Below are positions 37,108 to 49,788 of a DNA stretch of 64,000 bases, piece by piece. Source of the DNA: Utricularia gibba (lineage: Eukaryota; Streptophyta; Magnoliopsida; Lamiales; Lentibulariaceae); assembly GCA_002189035.1 (NCBI GenBank), contig NEEC01000017.1:1426001-1490000 (forward strand). The letters run 5' to 3'. The translations under genes and the position numbers were made by a program. The notes under the pieces were generated by a model. The model was given only the letters and a program-made list of their open reading frames with translations, was not told where the DNA came from and ran no database searches. Position 1 is the first letter of the stretch, and each line of letters begins with the position of its first letter.

Positions 37108-37630
37108 GCCGCCTGCAAAGTCTGCGGAGCAACTCCAGCAGAGGCGTTCCTTTCGTTTCATACCCTGTTATTCAGATGAAACAGTTGTCCAAACTCTGAT
37201 CATTCTTACTACAGCTATTCTCAATACATCTTCCATCTTCTCCCCACACAGTAAGTAATTGCAGTAAAACTCTTGGTTGCAGCAAGAGAGCGTGCACATA
37301 AAAACCATGGGAGCCTGAACTGAAGAGCCCCTGGTTTGCCCGGCGAGTAAACCAAAACTCCCATTTGCTGCTTCCATTGAATGAGCCAGCCTCTGGTTTT
37401 TTACCTAGAGTTCTCCAGTTTCCCAGACCCCCTGTTTCATGCTCTTCGTTTATATACACATACATGCATGTGTGTGTGTATCGGCTACCGAAGGGGAAAA
37501 AGGGTCTTCTTCATCGATCCATAGATGATTAGTTCGCGGCAGGTGGCAAGGGTGGTGCATGGGAGCGAGATGAGGAACTCGCAGGGAATCAGACACCCGG
37601 GGTCCAAGCGTGAGTCGGCGTTTCTCCGGT
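37108..37630. other. Convergent 3' flanks (ENT and the two-exon gene)
   Basis: The ENT 3' untranslated region, with a GT-rich patch at 37466-37480, meets the 3' end of the minus-strand gene. No further gene is seen. Confidence 0.5.
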
Positions 37631-38097
37631 TTAAGGACTCCCCAGCAGCGGAGAGGAGAAGGCGGCGGCGGCTGCGGCGGCGAGGATGAGAGCCGCCGAG
37701 GAGTCTCTTCGTACCGTCATGTTCTTGAGCTGCTGGGGTCCCAACTGACGACCCACCAACCGCACCGGGATCTTCCTCTTCCAGCAGTGCGACGTAAATA
37801 GCACATAACCGTTCATCAAGGAATGTTTGTTTTTCAAAAGAATTGTAAATATGAATCTTAAACCATGGATACTTACATTCGATTTCCGCCACTGTCGGCA
37901 TCCTGTATCCCTTCTTGTTGACGCCATTGCAGACGTTGGGACTCGATTCTGTCCCAGAGACTCAAATCCTCCTGCTTTCGATTTCTTCGAATGTTTATGG
38001 GCCCCGCCGCTGACTCTCCTTCTCCCACCATCACCACGGCGGCGGTTATGTCGAACAATCGGCGGAGTTTAGAAATCCGGCGACGGGCTACAGTCAT
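37631..38097 (-). CDS. Unidentified small two-exon protein
   Basis: Proposed exons (high to low): 37877-38097 and 37631-37775, a strong GTAAGT donor and 121 residues. The protein starts MTVARRRISKLRRL, has an acidic/Gly stretch, then SLWDRIESQRLQWRQQEG, DADSGGNR across the junction, IPVRLVGRQLGPQQLK, and an alanine-rich hydrophobic tail (AALILAAAAAAAF) that could be a membrane anchor or helix. The exon lengths add to a multiple of three and both halves look protein-like. I do not recognise the family and propose no function. The acceptor was chosen by phase and is the weakest point. The gene diverges from the PP2C gene across 141 bp. Confidence 0.5.
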
Positions 38098-38238
38098 GGG
38101 TCCAGTTTACATAGTAATATCCGTCATTGGGCCTAGTTTAATTTGGGCTCTACATGGCCCAGATTATTTAAGAGATATTGCATTGCATTGCATTATATTC
38201 GTACTTGGGAAGCTTTGGTGTTTCGATATGCATTAATC
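38098..38238. promoter_or_regulatory. Compact bidirectional promoter with site II elements
   Basis: Only 141 bp separate the start codons of a minus-strand gene and a PP2C. The interval holds TGGGCC (38128-38133), TTGGGCTC and GGCCCA (38156-38161), the paired site II arrangement common in plant bidirectional promoters. It must also contain both leaders. Confidence 0.5.
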
Positions 38239-40296
38239 ATGGAAGCTGATCAAGGAATGCACCAATCATCGAAGCCACCTTCCACGGCGGCTGACTCGTC
38301 GGAAAAGGTGCGATTGGCGATGAAGGTGCCTCTATCGTCGCAAAAGGATTCTGCTTCCTCGTTGGTGGTCTCATCTGGGGATCCTGATGCCGTTGTCACC
38401 GGTGGCGGGATCAGGTGCATTCTCATTTCCAGAGATCGTTCCTTTCAGGGTGGTCTCAATAATGATTGGCGTAGACTCTCCGTTTTTTCTCGTCAATGCA
38501 TTTTAGTGTCGATGGATATGTTGATGTTGGATTATCAAGATGTTTGATCGACAGGGAAATATGAGGCAAGTAGGATGAGTTGAAATTGTTACAGAATATT
38601 ATAAGGGATATGGTGAGAATGTTTCAGATTCTGGATTTCCACATCCGGGAGCTTATTAAGATTGAGCCTTCCTTAGCCAAACCTGATCCTTTCATTTCTG
38701 ATAAGATGCTGCATTTCGATTTGCAGCTTCATGACTACTGATAGGAATGCGAGGTTTAGTTATGGCTATTCCAGCTTCCAGGGGAAGCGAGCTTCCATGG
38801 AAGATTACTATGAGACTCGTATATCACAAGTTGATAGCCAGATGGTTGCCTTCTTTGGTGTTTATGATGGTATCCCACACTTTTTGGAAAAGCTCTTTGT
38901 CTGCAAATTTTTTATTGTAGATTTCGTGCACTTCCTCTAGATTCTAGAATGCACATGAAATCCAAGAAATTATGTTGTAAAAACTTGCTTTAGGTTACCT
39001 CATAAATGTGGCTTTGAGTCTCACTACCACATGTATCTGTCATTCAGGACACGGTGGGTCGAAGACTGCAGAGTACCTTAAGAAAAATCTCTTCAAGAAT
39101 CTAAGCAGCCACCCTGAATTTCTTAGGAATACAAAATTAGCCATCAGTATGAACCCCTGCTTGTTTACCATGCTAGTCATTTACTTCAATGAAGGAATTT
39201 TAATTAACGCTTATTGGTTGCAGTTGAAACATTTAAGCAGACTGATACAGATTACCTTAATGAAGAGAAGGGCTCTCAGAGAGACGCAGGTTCAACTGCA
39301 TCTACTGCTGTCCTAGTGCGTGACAAGCTATTTGTCGCTAATGTGGGAGATTCAAGAGTTGTCGCATGTAGAGCTGGTTCAGGTAGCTTTAATCCTTGGG
39401 TGTCACAGTTTTTTTAATCTCATATGCATATGATATGTGCGATGTCTTTTTAACCATGGGTGGTGAAGCCTGTTCCAAGGGAAGCCAGTCTCACGCTTTT
39501 TGTCTTCCCATTGAAGTTGCAGCACATAACCATTACCAAGCAAAGAGTTTTTCCATTGTTGTTTTGTTCACATTACTTATGGTTTTAGTATGTCATTTGT
39601 CGACAAATCTTGGTTTTTTTGGCAGCAATTCCCTTGTCCATTGACCACAAGCCTGATAGGTCTGATGAGCGTGAACGTATAGAACAAGCTGGAGGTTTTA
39701 TCATGTGGGCGGGTAATTTTTTCAAACGTTGTTTGCACGAACTGGCCATAAGTATTCAAGCTGCATCACTTTCAAAATTCAAATACTGACTACTGCTGCT
39801 ACAAATCCAGGAACTTGGAGGGTCGGTGGAGTTCTCGCCGTGTCTCGTGCATTTGGAGATAAATTACTTCGACCATATGTGGTGGCTGAACCAGAGATCC
39901 AGGTATCCCTGTACTAAGTGTACATACTACCAAAGGAATTCCAATGGCACTTTCGTTGACCGTGCTGCTCTCCTGTTTAGGAAGAAGAAATTGAGGGTGT
40001 AGATTTCATTATACTAGCCAGTGATGGACTCTGGAACGTTCTATCGAACAAGGTGAGCATCCGTACCATGGCCACGCATTATTACAGACGAGCACACTGG
40101 AATAAATCCTACGGATGGAGCAGAACTAGATATCTATATTGTTCACATGAACTCTGGTTATTTTACTCAGGAAGCAGTGACTTTGGTAAGAGACATACCA
40201 GATGCTGAAGTAGCATCAAGAAAACTAGTAGATGAAGCTTATGGAAGGGGCAGCTCCGACAACATCACCTGCATCGTTGTTCGATTCCCCAACTGA
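38239..40296 (+). CDS. Protein phosphatase 2C (PPM family, PP2C59/clade F-like)
   Basis: Eight exons: 38239-38414, 38727-38869, 39048-39146, 39224-39382, 39626-39712, 39811-39902, 39981-40052, 40171-40296. They total 318 codons (317 residues) in phase. Metal-dependent Ser/Thr phosphatase motifs in order: [20 protein letters not shown], the metal-binding [68 protein letters not shown] and [15 protein letters not shown]. All expected metal-binding aspartates are present, so activity is likely. The closest family is the plant group containing At4g31750 (WIN2). The first exon encodes a Ser-rich N-terminal extension of about 60 residues. An in-frame ATG at 38143 is upstream, but it lies inside the divergent promoter and the 38239 start is more natural. 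Confidence 0.93.
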
Positions 40297-40697
40297 ATGG
40301 GGCCGGCCAGGCACACAGATAATCAATCAAACCTTTTCTTTTTTATACCGAATATAATCAGTCACATTTGACTACAACATTCTCATTTCCTGTGCATTTG
40401 TCTTACTGGATAATGAGTGTATAAGATTTCATGGTGACAGGTTTTCTGATCCATTAAGTATCTACATGGTTGGTTAACTGCTACCCGGTAAAAATGCACA
40501 AACATATCAAAGAAGATATGCCTTATACAAAACAGCATCGTGATCAGTAAAAACTACTCCGGACTAAATAACCAGCACCATTTTTTATTCTTGGAGACAA
40601 CATGAAACATTATTTACAGACATATGGCCGCTGATTTAGATCAAACAAGTTAGAAAGGTAAATAAAAATTGCAAGCAAGAAAAAGGAAAGAAAATAA
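40297..40697. other. Convergent 3' flanks (PP2C and RABC)
   Basis: Two convergent 3' untranslated regions. An AATAAAAA-like signal lies near 40660. No gene seen. Confidence 0.5.
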
Positions 40698-41965
40698 TTA
40701 ACAGCAACTTCCTGAAGCAGCGTCAGGTTGTGGAGGTTTCTGCTTAAAGATGTTCTTTTTCACGCTTGCTGTGCCCTCAGCCAAGAGGCTTGGTGTCTCC
40801 AGAACCTGAAGAGCGTCAGCACGTACACCAGTTCAGAAAGAAGTCCAGTGTTTTAACAACTGGGTGGGATATTAAGCAAGAAGTGTAGGAGAATGAGCCA
40901 CCGACTGGCCTGGCCAGTCCGATGCAGGTTTTCCATGAAAAATACCTTCAGAACAAGCTCCTCAAAGCACTGCTCCACATTGACTCTAGTCTTTGCACTG
41001 CACTCAATAAAGAGGCAACCGTTCTGCCTTGCAAGATCAATCCCCTCCTTTTTACTCACAACCCTTTCGCCTTCCTGCAAGGAGGAGAAAGGGCTTGTTG
41101 ACTTGGTCAGTTGTGGGAAATCGTGGATTGAATTTTGAGATTTTGAAGGCATTTCAATGATCTCAGAATGCACAAGTTAACCTTATCAACTTTGTTTCCC
41201 ACAAGCATCTTGATGCAATCTTGATTTGTTGAGTAAAGGTCTATTTCCTTGGCCCAAATATCTGATAGATTCGTGAAAGTGTCTCGCCGGGTGACATCAT
41301 AAACTGCACCACAGACAGAATGGTTAAACTTGTCTCTGAAAGAATGACTTCAAGGATTAAAACAAAAAAAAAAAAAAAAGGTGAAAGCAAACCCATGATG
41401 ATTCCTTGAGCCCCTCTGTAGTACGAACTAGTCAAAGTCCTAAACCTTTCCTGCCCAGCTGGAACAAATACATCAGAACAACAAAAGTGAATGAAAAAAA
41501 TTATGAACAGGAAACAGAAAATTCACCCAAGGAAGCAAACCAAGAGTACACGGGGCTTGCTTATAGCCTATATTTCGAGTCTAAAGATGCTGGACATCAC
41601 AGAAAACATGGATCTTTAACCAGAATCAACCCACAAACAAGAGAACACATAATCGATCGTCATGTGTCCCAATCTTACCAGTGTCCCATATAGCAAGCTT
41701 CAATTTCTTCCCCCCAGCAGTAACATACTTTACTTTAAAATCCACACCTTCACCAAAAGTAGGTTGTTTAAAGGTAAGCAGAAGCGAGAGTATAAAAAGA
41801 TGAGGAGGGACATAGAGATACCGTACCGATAGTGGGAGAAAGCTCTTCGAAGGTATCAGACGTAAAGCTGAGTAAAAGAGTGCTCTTTCCAACGCCAGAA
41901 TCGCCAATCATTAACAACTTGAACAAATAATCGAATTCCCCGGCTGCTCCTGAAGATGATTCCAT
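40698..41965 (-). CDS. RABC1: Rab18/RABC-type small GTPase
   Basis: Six exons (high to low): 41827-41965, 41679-41747, 41393-41458, 41182-41303, 40946-41074, 40698-40805. They total 211 codons (210 residues), in phase. Ras-superfamily motifs: P-loop GDSGVGKS, the switch I segment [18 protein letters not shown] (switch II), NKVDK and ECSAKTR. The C-terminus ASGSCC provides two cysteines for geranylgeranylation. The effector and [21 protein letters not shown] regions match Arabidopsis RABC1 (Rab18 group), linked in plants to lipid-droplet dynamics and endomembrane traffic. The start [16 protein letters not shown] is preferred to the in-frame ATG 30 bases upstream, which adds [10 protein letters not shown]. 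Confidence 0.93.
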
Positions 41966-42993
41966 TATCCTCTCCGACTCCGAAATCCTTCCCACTCTAA
42001 AGAAGCAATCAACGAACTCAGTTATTGATCTTCAACGCCACTCCAACAACCACCAAATAGAAAAGGTTAGGTGACCTAAAACTGAATTAACGCGAATTTA
42101 AACGCAGATCAGCTGCACCCAGAAACCGAAAAAGCGTTTTCGGATCGTCAAAATCGTGAACTGATCAAGTGTAGAGAAAGCAACCAGAACAACGACAACA
42201 GGACGACAAAAATCTAGAGACTCAGAACCACATCGGATCTTGACCTTCGTCGTCCGGGTTCAAGATATTTTGTATTGGGCCTGGCCCATGTTCACTGCCG
42301 AAATATGAATTTAATATAGAATAATACTAATAATAATTTCTATACTCACGATAAATTTTGGACACGTTTGACTGTCGACATATAATTTTATTTTTCTTTA
42401 ATAAAAGTAATTTCCCCATTTCATGAATTATAATAAAAAAATTCAATAATCAAATATTTTTAATCAAACACAAATAACAAATTTTCATCTTTACACCAAA
42501 ATAACCTAAATTTCAATAATCCAAACCATGCTAACCCTAAAAAGGAAAAGGGGGTACATAGGGGAAAAAAGGGTGAGTAAATGCATGATGAAGGTGAAGT
42601 TCGAAAAGGTGTTTTAAGATTCACAGAAGAGATGGATGGAATACATCATCATATATGCACAATCAAATATTCGAAGTGGAAGTGGAAGCAGAGGGGAGTT
42701 TCCGGCAGGCCACCCTTTGTGGTCCGATGGAGCTCCGATCGCTGGATCAGTCCCACTTTGTGCTTGAAAACTGGTTAGATACACACAGACAAGCAGCAGA
42801 GGTAATCTAACAATTTAACCAACGCAAGTTACAATCTCAAAGTGTTCCTATCTTGAGCCAACCGACGAGCCTTTCATCCTTGTTCTGCTGTGCATTACTC
42901 TCTTTTCTACCCAGGGGGGACTGCAAGAGTTTTGAAGCTGCACAAACAGCTTCTGTGTGTAATGCACTGCAAGAGTGGTGGCCGGGCGGGGTA
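41966..42993. other. RABC promoter and SEUSS 3' flank
   Basis: RABC leader to about 42250, then TGGGCC (42276-42281) and GGCCCA (42283-42288) in opposite orientation, an AT-rich block to 42540 and the SEUSS 3' untranslated region. No gene is seen. Confidence 0.5.
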
Positions 42994-45900
42994 TCAGGGT
43001 GATGGCTTCCAATCAAAATGAAAGTTATTGAAGCCATTTGCTGCACCAAGACCATTGAGGAGCTGCAGCTGGTTGCTCATATCTTGCTGCTGTTGTGAAC
43101 TGATGCCCTGATCTCGTGCAATTCCCAAGCCAACTCCCCCTCTCATAGGCACCGGATGGTTACCATGCACAGACTGAATGCCATTTACCATTGCTGAATG
43201 GCCGAGGCCATTTCCCCTGCTCCCGAACCCTGTGTTGCCATTCGTTACACCAGTCCCCACAAGTACATTGCCACTGCTCATCACTGGGTTGACACTTGAT
43301 GATAAAATTCCATTTGCATTTTTCACATCACCACCCATTGTTTCCATTCCCATCATACCATTTCCATTGAACTGCGAAGACATCATCAGGTCATGTATTA
43401 TTTTCTGAACGGAGCTTTGTGTATCATTTGTATCTGCATCACTAAACAAAGCAGGCTGCGGCACTGAGACATTAGGCAAACTTGCCGAGTTCACATTAGC
43501 TCCTGATAAGCTACTGTAAGTAGTTGGTTGTGGGTTATTAGATGAGGATGGAGCTGGGGACTGGAAGGGAGACACTGAGAGCTGACCTTGTTGCAAATTG
43601 GTTGAAGAACCCGGAGATGGCATATGAACACCATTACCTCCATAAGAACCATTAGCACCAGGGATTGGTCTAGAATTCATTGAGTTTTGATGAAGAACGC
43701 CAGCAGCATTACTAGAAGCAGAAGACGAGGATGCTGGATTCAAATTGTTGTTGATGCCCTGTGTGCCTGTGGCAGCTGGCAGCTGCATATTTGGCGCCTG
43801 GGCAGGATTATCACCATTTGAATTTTGAAGCCCTGCTTGATGCTGCTCTGGCTGGTGTGGGGGACCCTCGGGCACTCGAGGTGCTTGAAATGTGGATGGA
43901 GAGTTTGTCCTTCTTGGAAACTTGGTCAAGCTCTCTGAATCAAAAATAAAGGCAGGTTACAACAGTTAAAAATATTCCCTTCCATGTAAAATACCATGGA
44001 ATAAAACAAAATGCATAATTCCTGCCTTCCTGGGAAGAATAGGTATAGTTGAAGATGCCCAAGAATAACAAGAATGCACTAAGTTATCACTCACCCATAG
44101 GACCTGCACCCATTTCACGACTATAATCAATAAGGTCTTTCATGCTGTTCACCACTTCTGATATCTGTTTCCCAACAGGAAAAATACGATGTCAGTCATC
44201 AGCTAGGGATTAATTGAACTAAGCTCAGATGTACTAAAAGGTGGATCGTGACATGGAATAGAAGGATGCCGTGCTTCCCATTGTTCTTCAGGAAAAATCA
44301 GATTACCTGCAAGCATCTGACGTATCTCTTTGTATATCCCAAGTCATTTACCAATGGAACTTCCAAGGCTTTGGCCAGCTGACGAGCAGAGGCAACGAAC
44401 CTGAGGAAAAAAACCAAAAGGCAGCTTTTGGTAGTGGATTTCTTAATTTAAGATAGGAGAAACCAATCCTGGACACGAAAAAGACGTATAAATATCACTC
44501 AGTTCTTTTAGAAGACTCAGAGGAACAGGAAAAAAGGCCTTTGACCAGGATAACATTTTAAGGATAAAACGTGGTCATGATGTCAACGGAAAGCTTCTCC
44601 CATATACTCACATATTGCAGCTGTTCTGTAAATCAGATACAGATGGTCCAGTTGATGCATTCTGGGTAGCAGCAGCCTGGTATTTCTGGGCTGCAGCTCC
44701 AAGTTGGCCTACCTACAATCACCCGTTACATGAAACATGAGGCTATAAAAATATAAAATTTGTTCATCATTATAATTATAAGCCTTATTTCAAACCTGTG
44801 GAATCAACAATCTTCTAGGAATAAGCTCTTCATGACGCCGTGCACAGAACTCCCATGAGCATATCTACCACGAGCAAGTGCCATGTATTAGCCATGCCAT
44901 TGTAGAAACCCAAAAACAAATACATAGAGTTTATCATGGTACCTTAAGATCAGGAGAGAACACAATTCGAAGATGACCCTCGCGAACTACACGAAGCTGC
45001 TCAAAGACACTCTCCTGTAAGGCTTTTGTATAATCTAGGACAATTTGCCCTGAAGGATTCTGATACTCTCGGGGCATATCAACGTATAAAAGTTCTTCTA
45101 CAGTTCCACTTTCATATTTTATTTTGAAGAGTCTTGGTAGAACCTCGTAAGTTGCCTCTGGAGAAAAGACACTAATTAAAATGACATACAGCTTGTTTAA
45201 CAGCAATATGAAAAGTGGTCATCAGGCATGAAGAATTAAATGAACATGAGCCAATAGCAAAGATTTACAAGGAATCAATGCAGCACATTAGATGTAAGAA
45301 AATATATGTCAGGAAACACACCAAATCCACGGCCAGGCTTGCGATTGCAGATCTCACAATGCCAGACGTCCTGCACAAACCAACAAATGCGAACATTTAA
45401 AAGCAAGGCATTGACTCGAAAAAATGAATACCAGCGAGTCTGAGGTGAGCAGCATCTTTTATTTCCAAAACACACAGTTACACCAGCTCTGTCACCAACA
45501 TTTATAATGAAATACATAGAGTGGGCAGAGGAAACTAAGAGTTATTACTGAATGCAATCAACAGACCTGGGGAAAAACACCATAAGTTTGGCGACCACTT
45601 CCATACAATGACACACACCACTTCTTCTTGGCATTTGGCGCAAAATATTCAGCAACAAATTTTCTCCAAAATTCAATGTTGTTGTCCTGAATGAATTACA
45701 TGATCGAAAAAAGTAGAAGTTAATGATACTCGGAAACATCACAATGCACTTAATCTAAATTTCTGGAAAAAAAGGAAAAGAATCATTTCGTGTTAGCATC
45801 ATACCTCAGGCCTGTGCTGTTGTTGATACATGTAATGAGTTAGCCGCCGAGCACACATTCCAGGTTCATACACTTGTTTAACTGGTGATCTCAGAGGCAA

Positions 45901-46818
45901 ATTCTGTGGTGGAAATTGTTGCTGTATAGGGGACCTCTGATGAGGAATCGTCTTCAGAAACTGCTGCTGTTGCTGATGCTGCTGCTGCTGCATCTGCATC
46001 ATCCGCTGCTGATGAAACATTTGTGCAGCAGCAGCAGCCTGGGGAGACTGTCGAGACATGAGGAGCTGTTGCTGCTGCTGCTGCAAGAACAGAGATGGGT
46101 CGGAATGCTGTGGTTCCATTTTGACAGCTCCCAGACTTCGCATGCTTTGCAGTTGCTGTGGCTCCAGTTTTACAGGTCCAATATTCCTCAGAGCTTGGAG
46201 ATGTTGTGATGTTTGGTCGTTCATGGATTGTGGCTCCAATTTCACAGGTCCTACACCTCCCAATGCAGATCTCGTTGATTGAAATTGTTGCTGTTGCTGC
46301 TGCTGTAGCATGCCATTTGGAACAGAAAACGGTTGCTGACTATGCTGGGAATTCTGCTGATCAAGGTGTTGAAGTTGTTGCTGTTCACTCAAAACCTGAC
46401 CGCCCAATGTATTTGAGAACTGTTGTTGTCCAAGAACTTGCCCAGATGAATTTGAGCTGGCAACTACAGGCGATGAGATATAAGAAGAGGAAGGACTGTT
46501 AAATCCCATCACATTTCCAACGCCTGAAAGTGGAACTGATTCTACCCCACCATCAATAAGACCTCTCTGGGAGCTCCCATGACCAGAACCGGGAACTCCA
46601 TTTCCAAATGGTTGGTGAAGCAAAGATGACACATTGGAAGCATTTCCAAGCATATTCATACCCGCAAACTGACTTCGAGGTGACACAAGTGAAGGGAATG
46701 CATTTTGCGAAGGAATTCCACCACCTTGTCCACCCAACATTCCCGAATTTGATCTCAAAAGAGAAGGGGTAACTGACTGAGTCCCATTGAGTGGAGGCGG
46801 AGGCCCTTGTGGGACCAT
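42994..46818 (-). CDS. SEU: Transcriptional co-regulator SEUSS (LDB/NLI-interacting-domain type)
   Basis: Nine exons (high to low): 45805-46818, 45567-45686, 45322-45370, 44943-45157, 44796-44864, 44612-44712, 44307-44400, 44095-44164, 42994-43934. They sum to 891 codons (890 residues) in phase. The N-terminal third is Gln-rich with repeated GPVKLEPQ/AVKMEPQ motifs. The LIM-domain-binding-like core follows: YEPGMCARRL, NNIEFWRKFVAEYF, DVWHCEICNRKPGRGF, FSPDLKICSWEFCARRHEEL, FVASARQLAKALEVPLVND, ISEVVNSMKDLIDYS. The C-terminal region is Asn/Ser/Gly-rich and ends FNNFHFDWKPSP. SEUSS bridges LEUNIG and MADS/other factors to repress AGAMOUS in flowers. Length is near Arabidopsis SEU (about 877); it matches SEU rather than SLK paralogues. 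Intact. Confidence 0.95.
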
Positions 46819-49788
46819 TTCAACACGGATTTCAGAACCAGGTGTATACCTCGGAAACCGTACTCAGAATACTCCACCTATCCCACTTCTAAATGGCATC
46901 ACTAAAATCCTTGCCACACAAAGAGGACACCGAAACTTACTAGAATGGGGAAAAGCAACAGAATAAAGCTCATATGAAGTGACAAGAGCTACATCCATCA
47001 GCTAACATCGTATATTTTGTCCCTCCGCAATCGAAGAAGCAATCTTTCACAGCCTTTCGCAAAACGCGGCAGAAAATAGTCAACTGCAGTCAAGTATTTC
47101 TCATTCAGGCATAATAAAAAAACACAAAAGCCAACTAGGTTTATCAGAAGGCAGAAAAAAAAGACAGCAACTCCTAATACAAATGTCCAAGAAAAATATT
47201 CCCTAACGATAATGTTCAAGAAATAAAAGGCAAGAAAACCAGTTCCTACTTCCCAGCATCAAAACACCGGAGACAGGAAAATTAATGCAACTAACCGAAG
47301 AATAATTAAATAACGTTCGAATAATCCAATTTAATTGAAAAGCATCGCAACCGCAAAAACGACAAACGGATTGAACACCCCCAAATTGAAACGATACGCT
47401 CATCCAAAAGAAAAGCCCCCCTCCAGCAGCACAACTCAACCACAAGAAAAAAGCCCTAGCCGAAAAATCGGGTACTTACAGAAACTTCGAACAACTGATT
47501 CCTCCAAGTCACAAAAATAGCTGCGCCCTCTTAACTATTCACTCCTCCTGAACGAGTCAATATGCAAAAAAAAAAAAACTCAGTTCACACCAGCCCATCC
47601 CATAAATCCAGCGACGCAGGCGCAATTCCAACTACACTGTATTCAGAAACACAGCTCCTGAAAGCAAACAGCGACAGAATTGGTGTTGGAACTCAACCTT
47701 TTTTCCTTAGAGAGAGATAGCAGAGCAGAGAGAAGCCAGCAGAGTTTTATGGGATTTTATATGGCGGACGTCAAAAATCCATTATATTGGATTGAATCTT
47801 GTTTTCTCGTTACATTCTCTCTCCGAGTCATTTTTTATTTTTTTTCCCTTTTTTGTTTTCTAGGACACCTCATCTTTTTAGGTTATTTATACAATTAATT
47901 TTTTTATTATCGAAACACTATTTTTTTATTATTAAAAAGAGATGCAACACTTCTATTGTGCATCACCCATCCTAATACTACTTTAGTTCAAACATGTTTA
48001 ACTTCAAATTTTCGATGAGATTGGATGCAGTAATAAAACACTAATATTTGTTGTAGAATTTCCATAATAAAATTTCCCTAATTCTTTTTTTCATTTCCCT
48101 AAATCTTATTATGTCACCTTTTACCACATAAAAAAAAAATATACAGCATCTCAATTAGATTTTGTTTTTCAAAAAAAAAATCACATTTTCAAAATATTGG
48201 TGCATTTTATTTCAAAGAATAATGAGTTTTAATAACAATAATAATAATAATTATTATTATAGTTAATAATATGTTTAGAATAATTTTTTCTTTTGAAAAA
48301 ATGATTCATAAATTATTTTTTATTAAATACGAATGATTTATATTTTAAAAATAAAAAAAATACATATTTAAAAAATAGAACCTACTTTGATTGGATCAAG
48401 TCATCTTCAATAAAGAACAACATGTATTATTATTATTAGTTCTTGTATAATAGAATAAAGATCTATTTAAAAATAATTTTATTATCAAATATAAACGAGG
48501 ACTTAATGTTTTTTAACGAAGTTAGAGATATACAAGTTATGTTTTATTAGAAATCATAATTCAACTCAACCACACAGAATTAATAATAAAAATATAATAA
48601 TAATAATTAATAAGAATGGTATTTGATAATAAGGATGCAAGTTAGATGTGTAATGAAGCATGGGAGGGGGAGGGGGAGGGGGTTGGTGGTCTTGGTCATC
48701 AATGGGCGCGGTTGTGATGTCACATTCAAAATTGAATTATGAATCCTGCTCGTAGGTTAGGCCCAAGCCGGTGCTTGATTGGGTGTTATCTTTTAATTAC
48801 TCTCCATTAATGATGGATTATGGATTCCATTACATTATTTAAATCTCTAACTTGCTTCACAATTCACATCCCCCTCCCTCCCTCTTATGAATCAATCAAC
48901 TCAAATTGGGTTTGGAATTTCGTATCTTTTATTAGAGTTTTTTATGAATTGAATCGTTGATATTTCGTATTAGAACTATAGGGATGTGATTAAAAATTTA
49001 TAAGATAAGATATTTTAAGGTGAAATTATCACATAATTGTTTGATTAAATTTAAATCTTTAGTATTAAATATGAATGATTTATGTTTTATAAAATTTAAT
49101 TTTTCATTTTTAAAAAGTTGAATAATCTTATTTTTAAAATATTTTCAAAATCACTTATTAAAAGATATTTCTTGAGAATTTACATCAAAATATAGTCCAA
49201 CAAGTCTATAAAATAGTCCAGATCAATTTCCTAGAACATGTGGTGAGGCTTTCAAGAAGAGGTTCATGCCATTTATAAAACTAAAAACAAGGCACTGATT
49301 TGAGATCTGCTGCCTCAAAATAAGGGAGCCCCTTTGTGATCCTGGCTCCAGTCCTGAGATTTTCAGAGACATGGTTCCCCTTCTGCAATGACAAAACATT
49401 GAAAATACTTGTATGATTCGCAAGGAAAGACATGCATAAGCTCCACCCCGCTTGCAGATCTTCATCTGGAATAAAATCCAGTTGGTTTAATCTGCAAAAA
49501 GGAAGATTGGCTTGCCTGATCATGGTGATGCATTTTCATGCCTAGGTGACAACGCCTTGGTAGAAAAAACAAGGGACTGCTTGTGTGGCTTGGCAGAGTA
49601 TTCAGGAATGAATAATGCCACTTTGAATTGGAGTTACCTCATGTTTTGATCCAGCAATAGCGGCAAGAAGTCATCTCTGCCTGTTCAACATTCTCCTTGC
49701 TAGCTCAAGAAGGCATCTCCTATCTGAACCATGTGTATAATAAGGATAACAATTTTTGGGTGCCATGATCGATCTCTTGACAGTTAGC
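46819..49788. other. SEUSS leader/promoter, AT-rich spacer and PPR 3' flank
   Basis: 46819-47760 is probably the SEUSS 5' leader, perhaps with leader introns. 47780-48650 is very AT-rich with ATT/AAT microsatellite (near 48236-48262). A G-rich tract lies at 48662-48682. 49220-49788 is likely the PPR 3' region; short minus-strand frames there look untranslated. Confidence 0.5.
48662..48682 (+). repeat. G-quadruplex-type minisatellite
   Basis: Four G runs of 3, 5, 5 and 5 separated by single A bases. This fits the G3+N1 pattern of very stable quadruplexes. It lies about 0.9 kb upstream of the inferred SEUSS transcription start, in otherwise AT-rich DNA. Confidence 0.8.

Noticed and set aside
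45916-46502. Plus-strand frames rich in Leu/Cys over SEUSS exon 1
   Set aside because: They are antisense shadows of the glutamine-rich exon.
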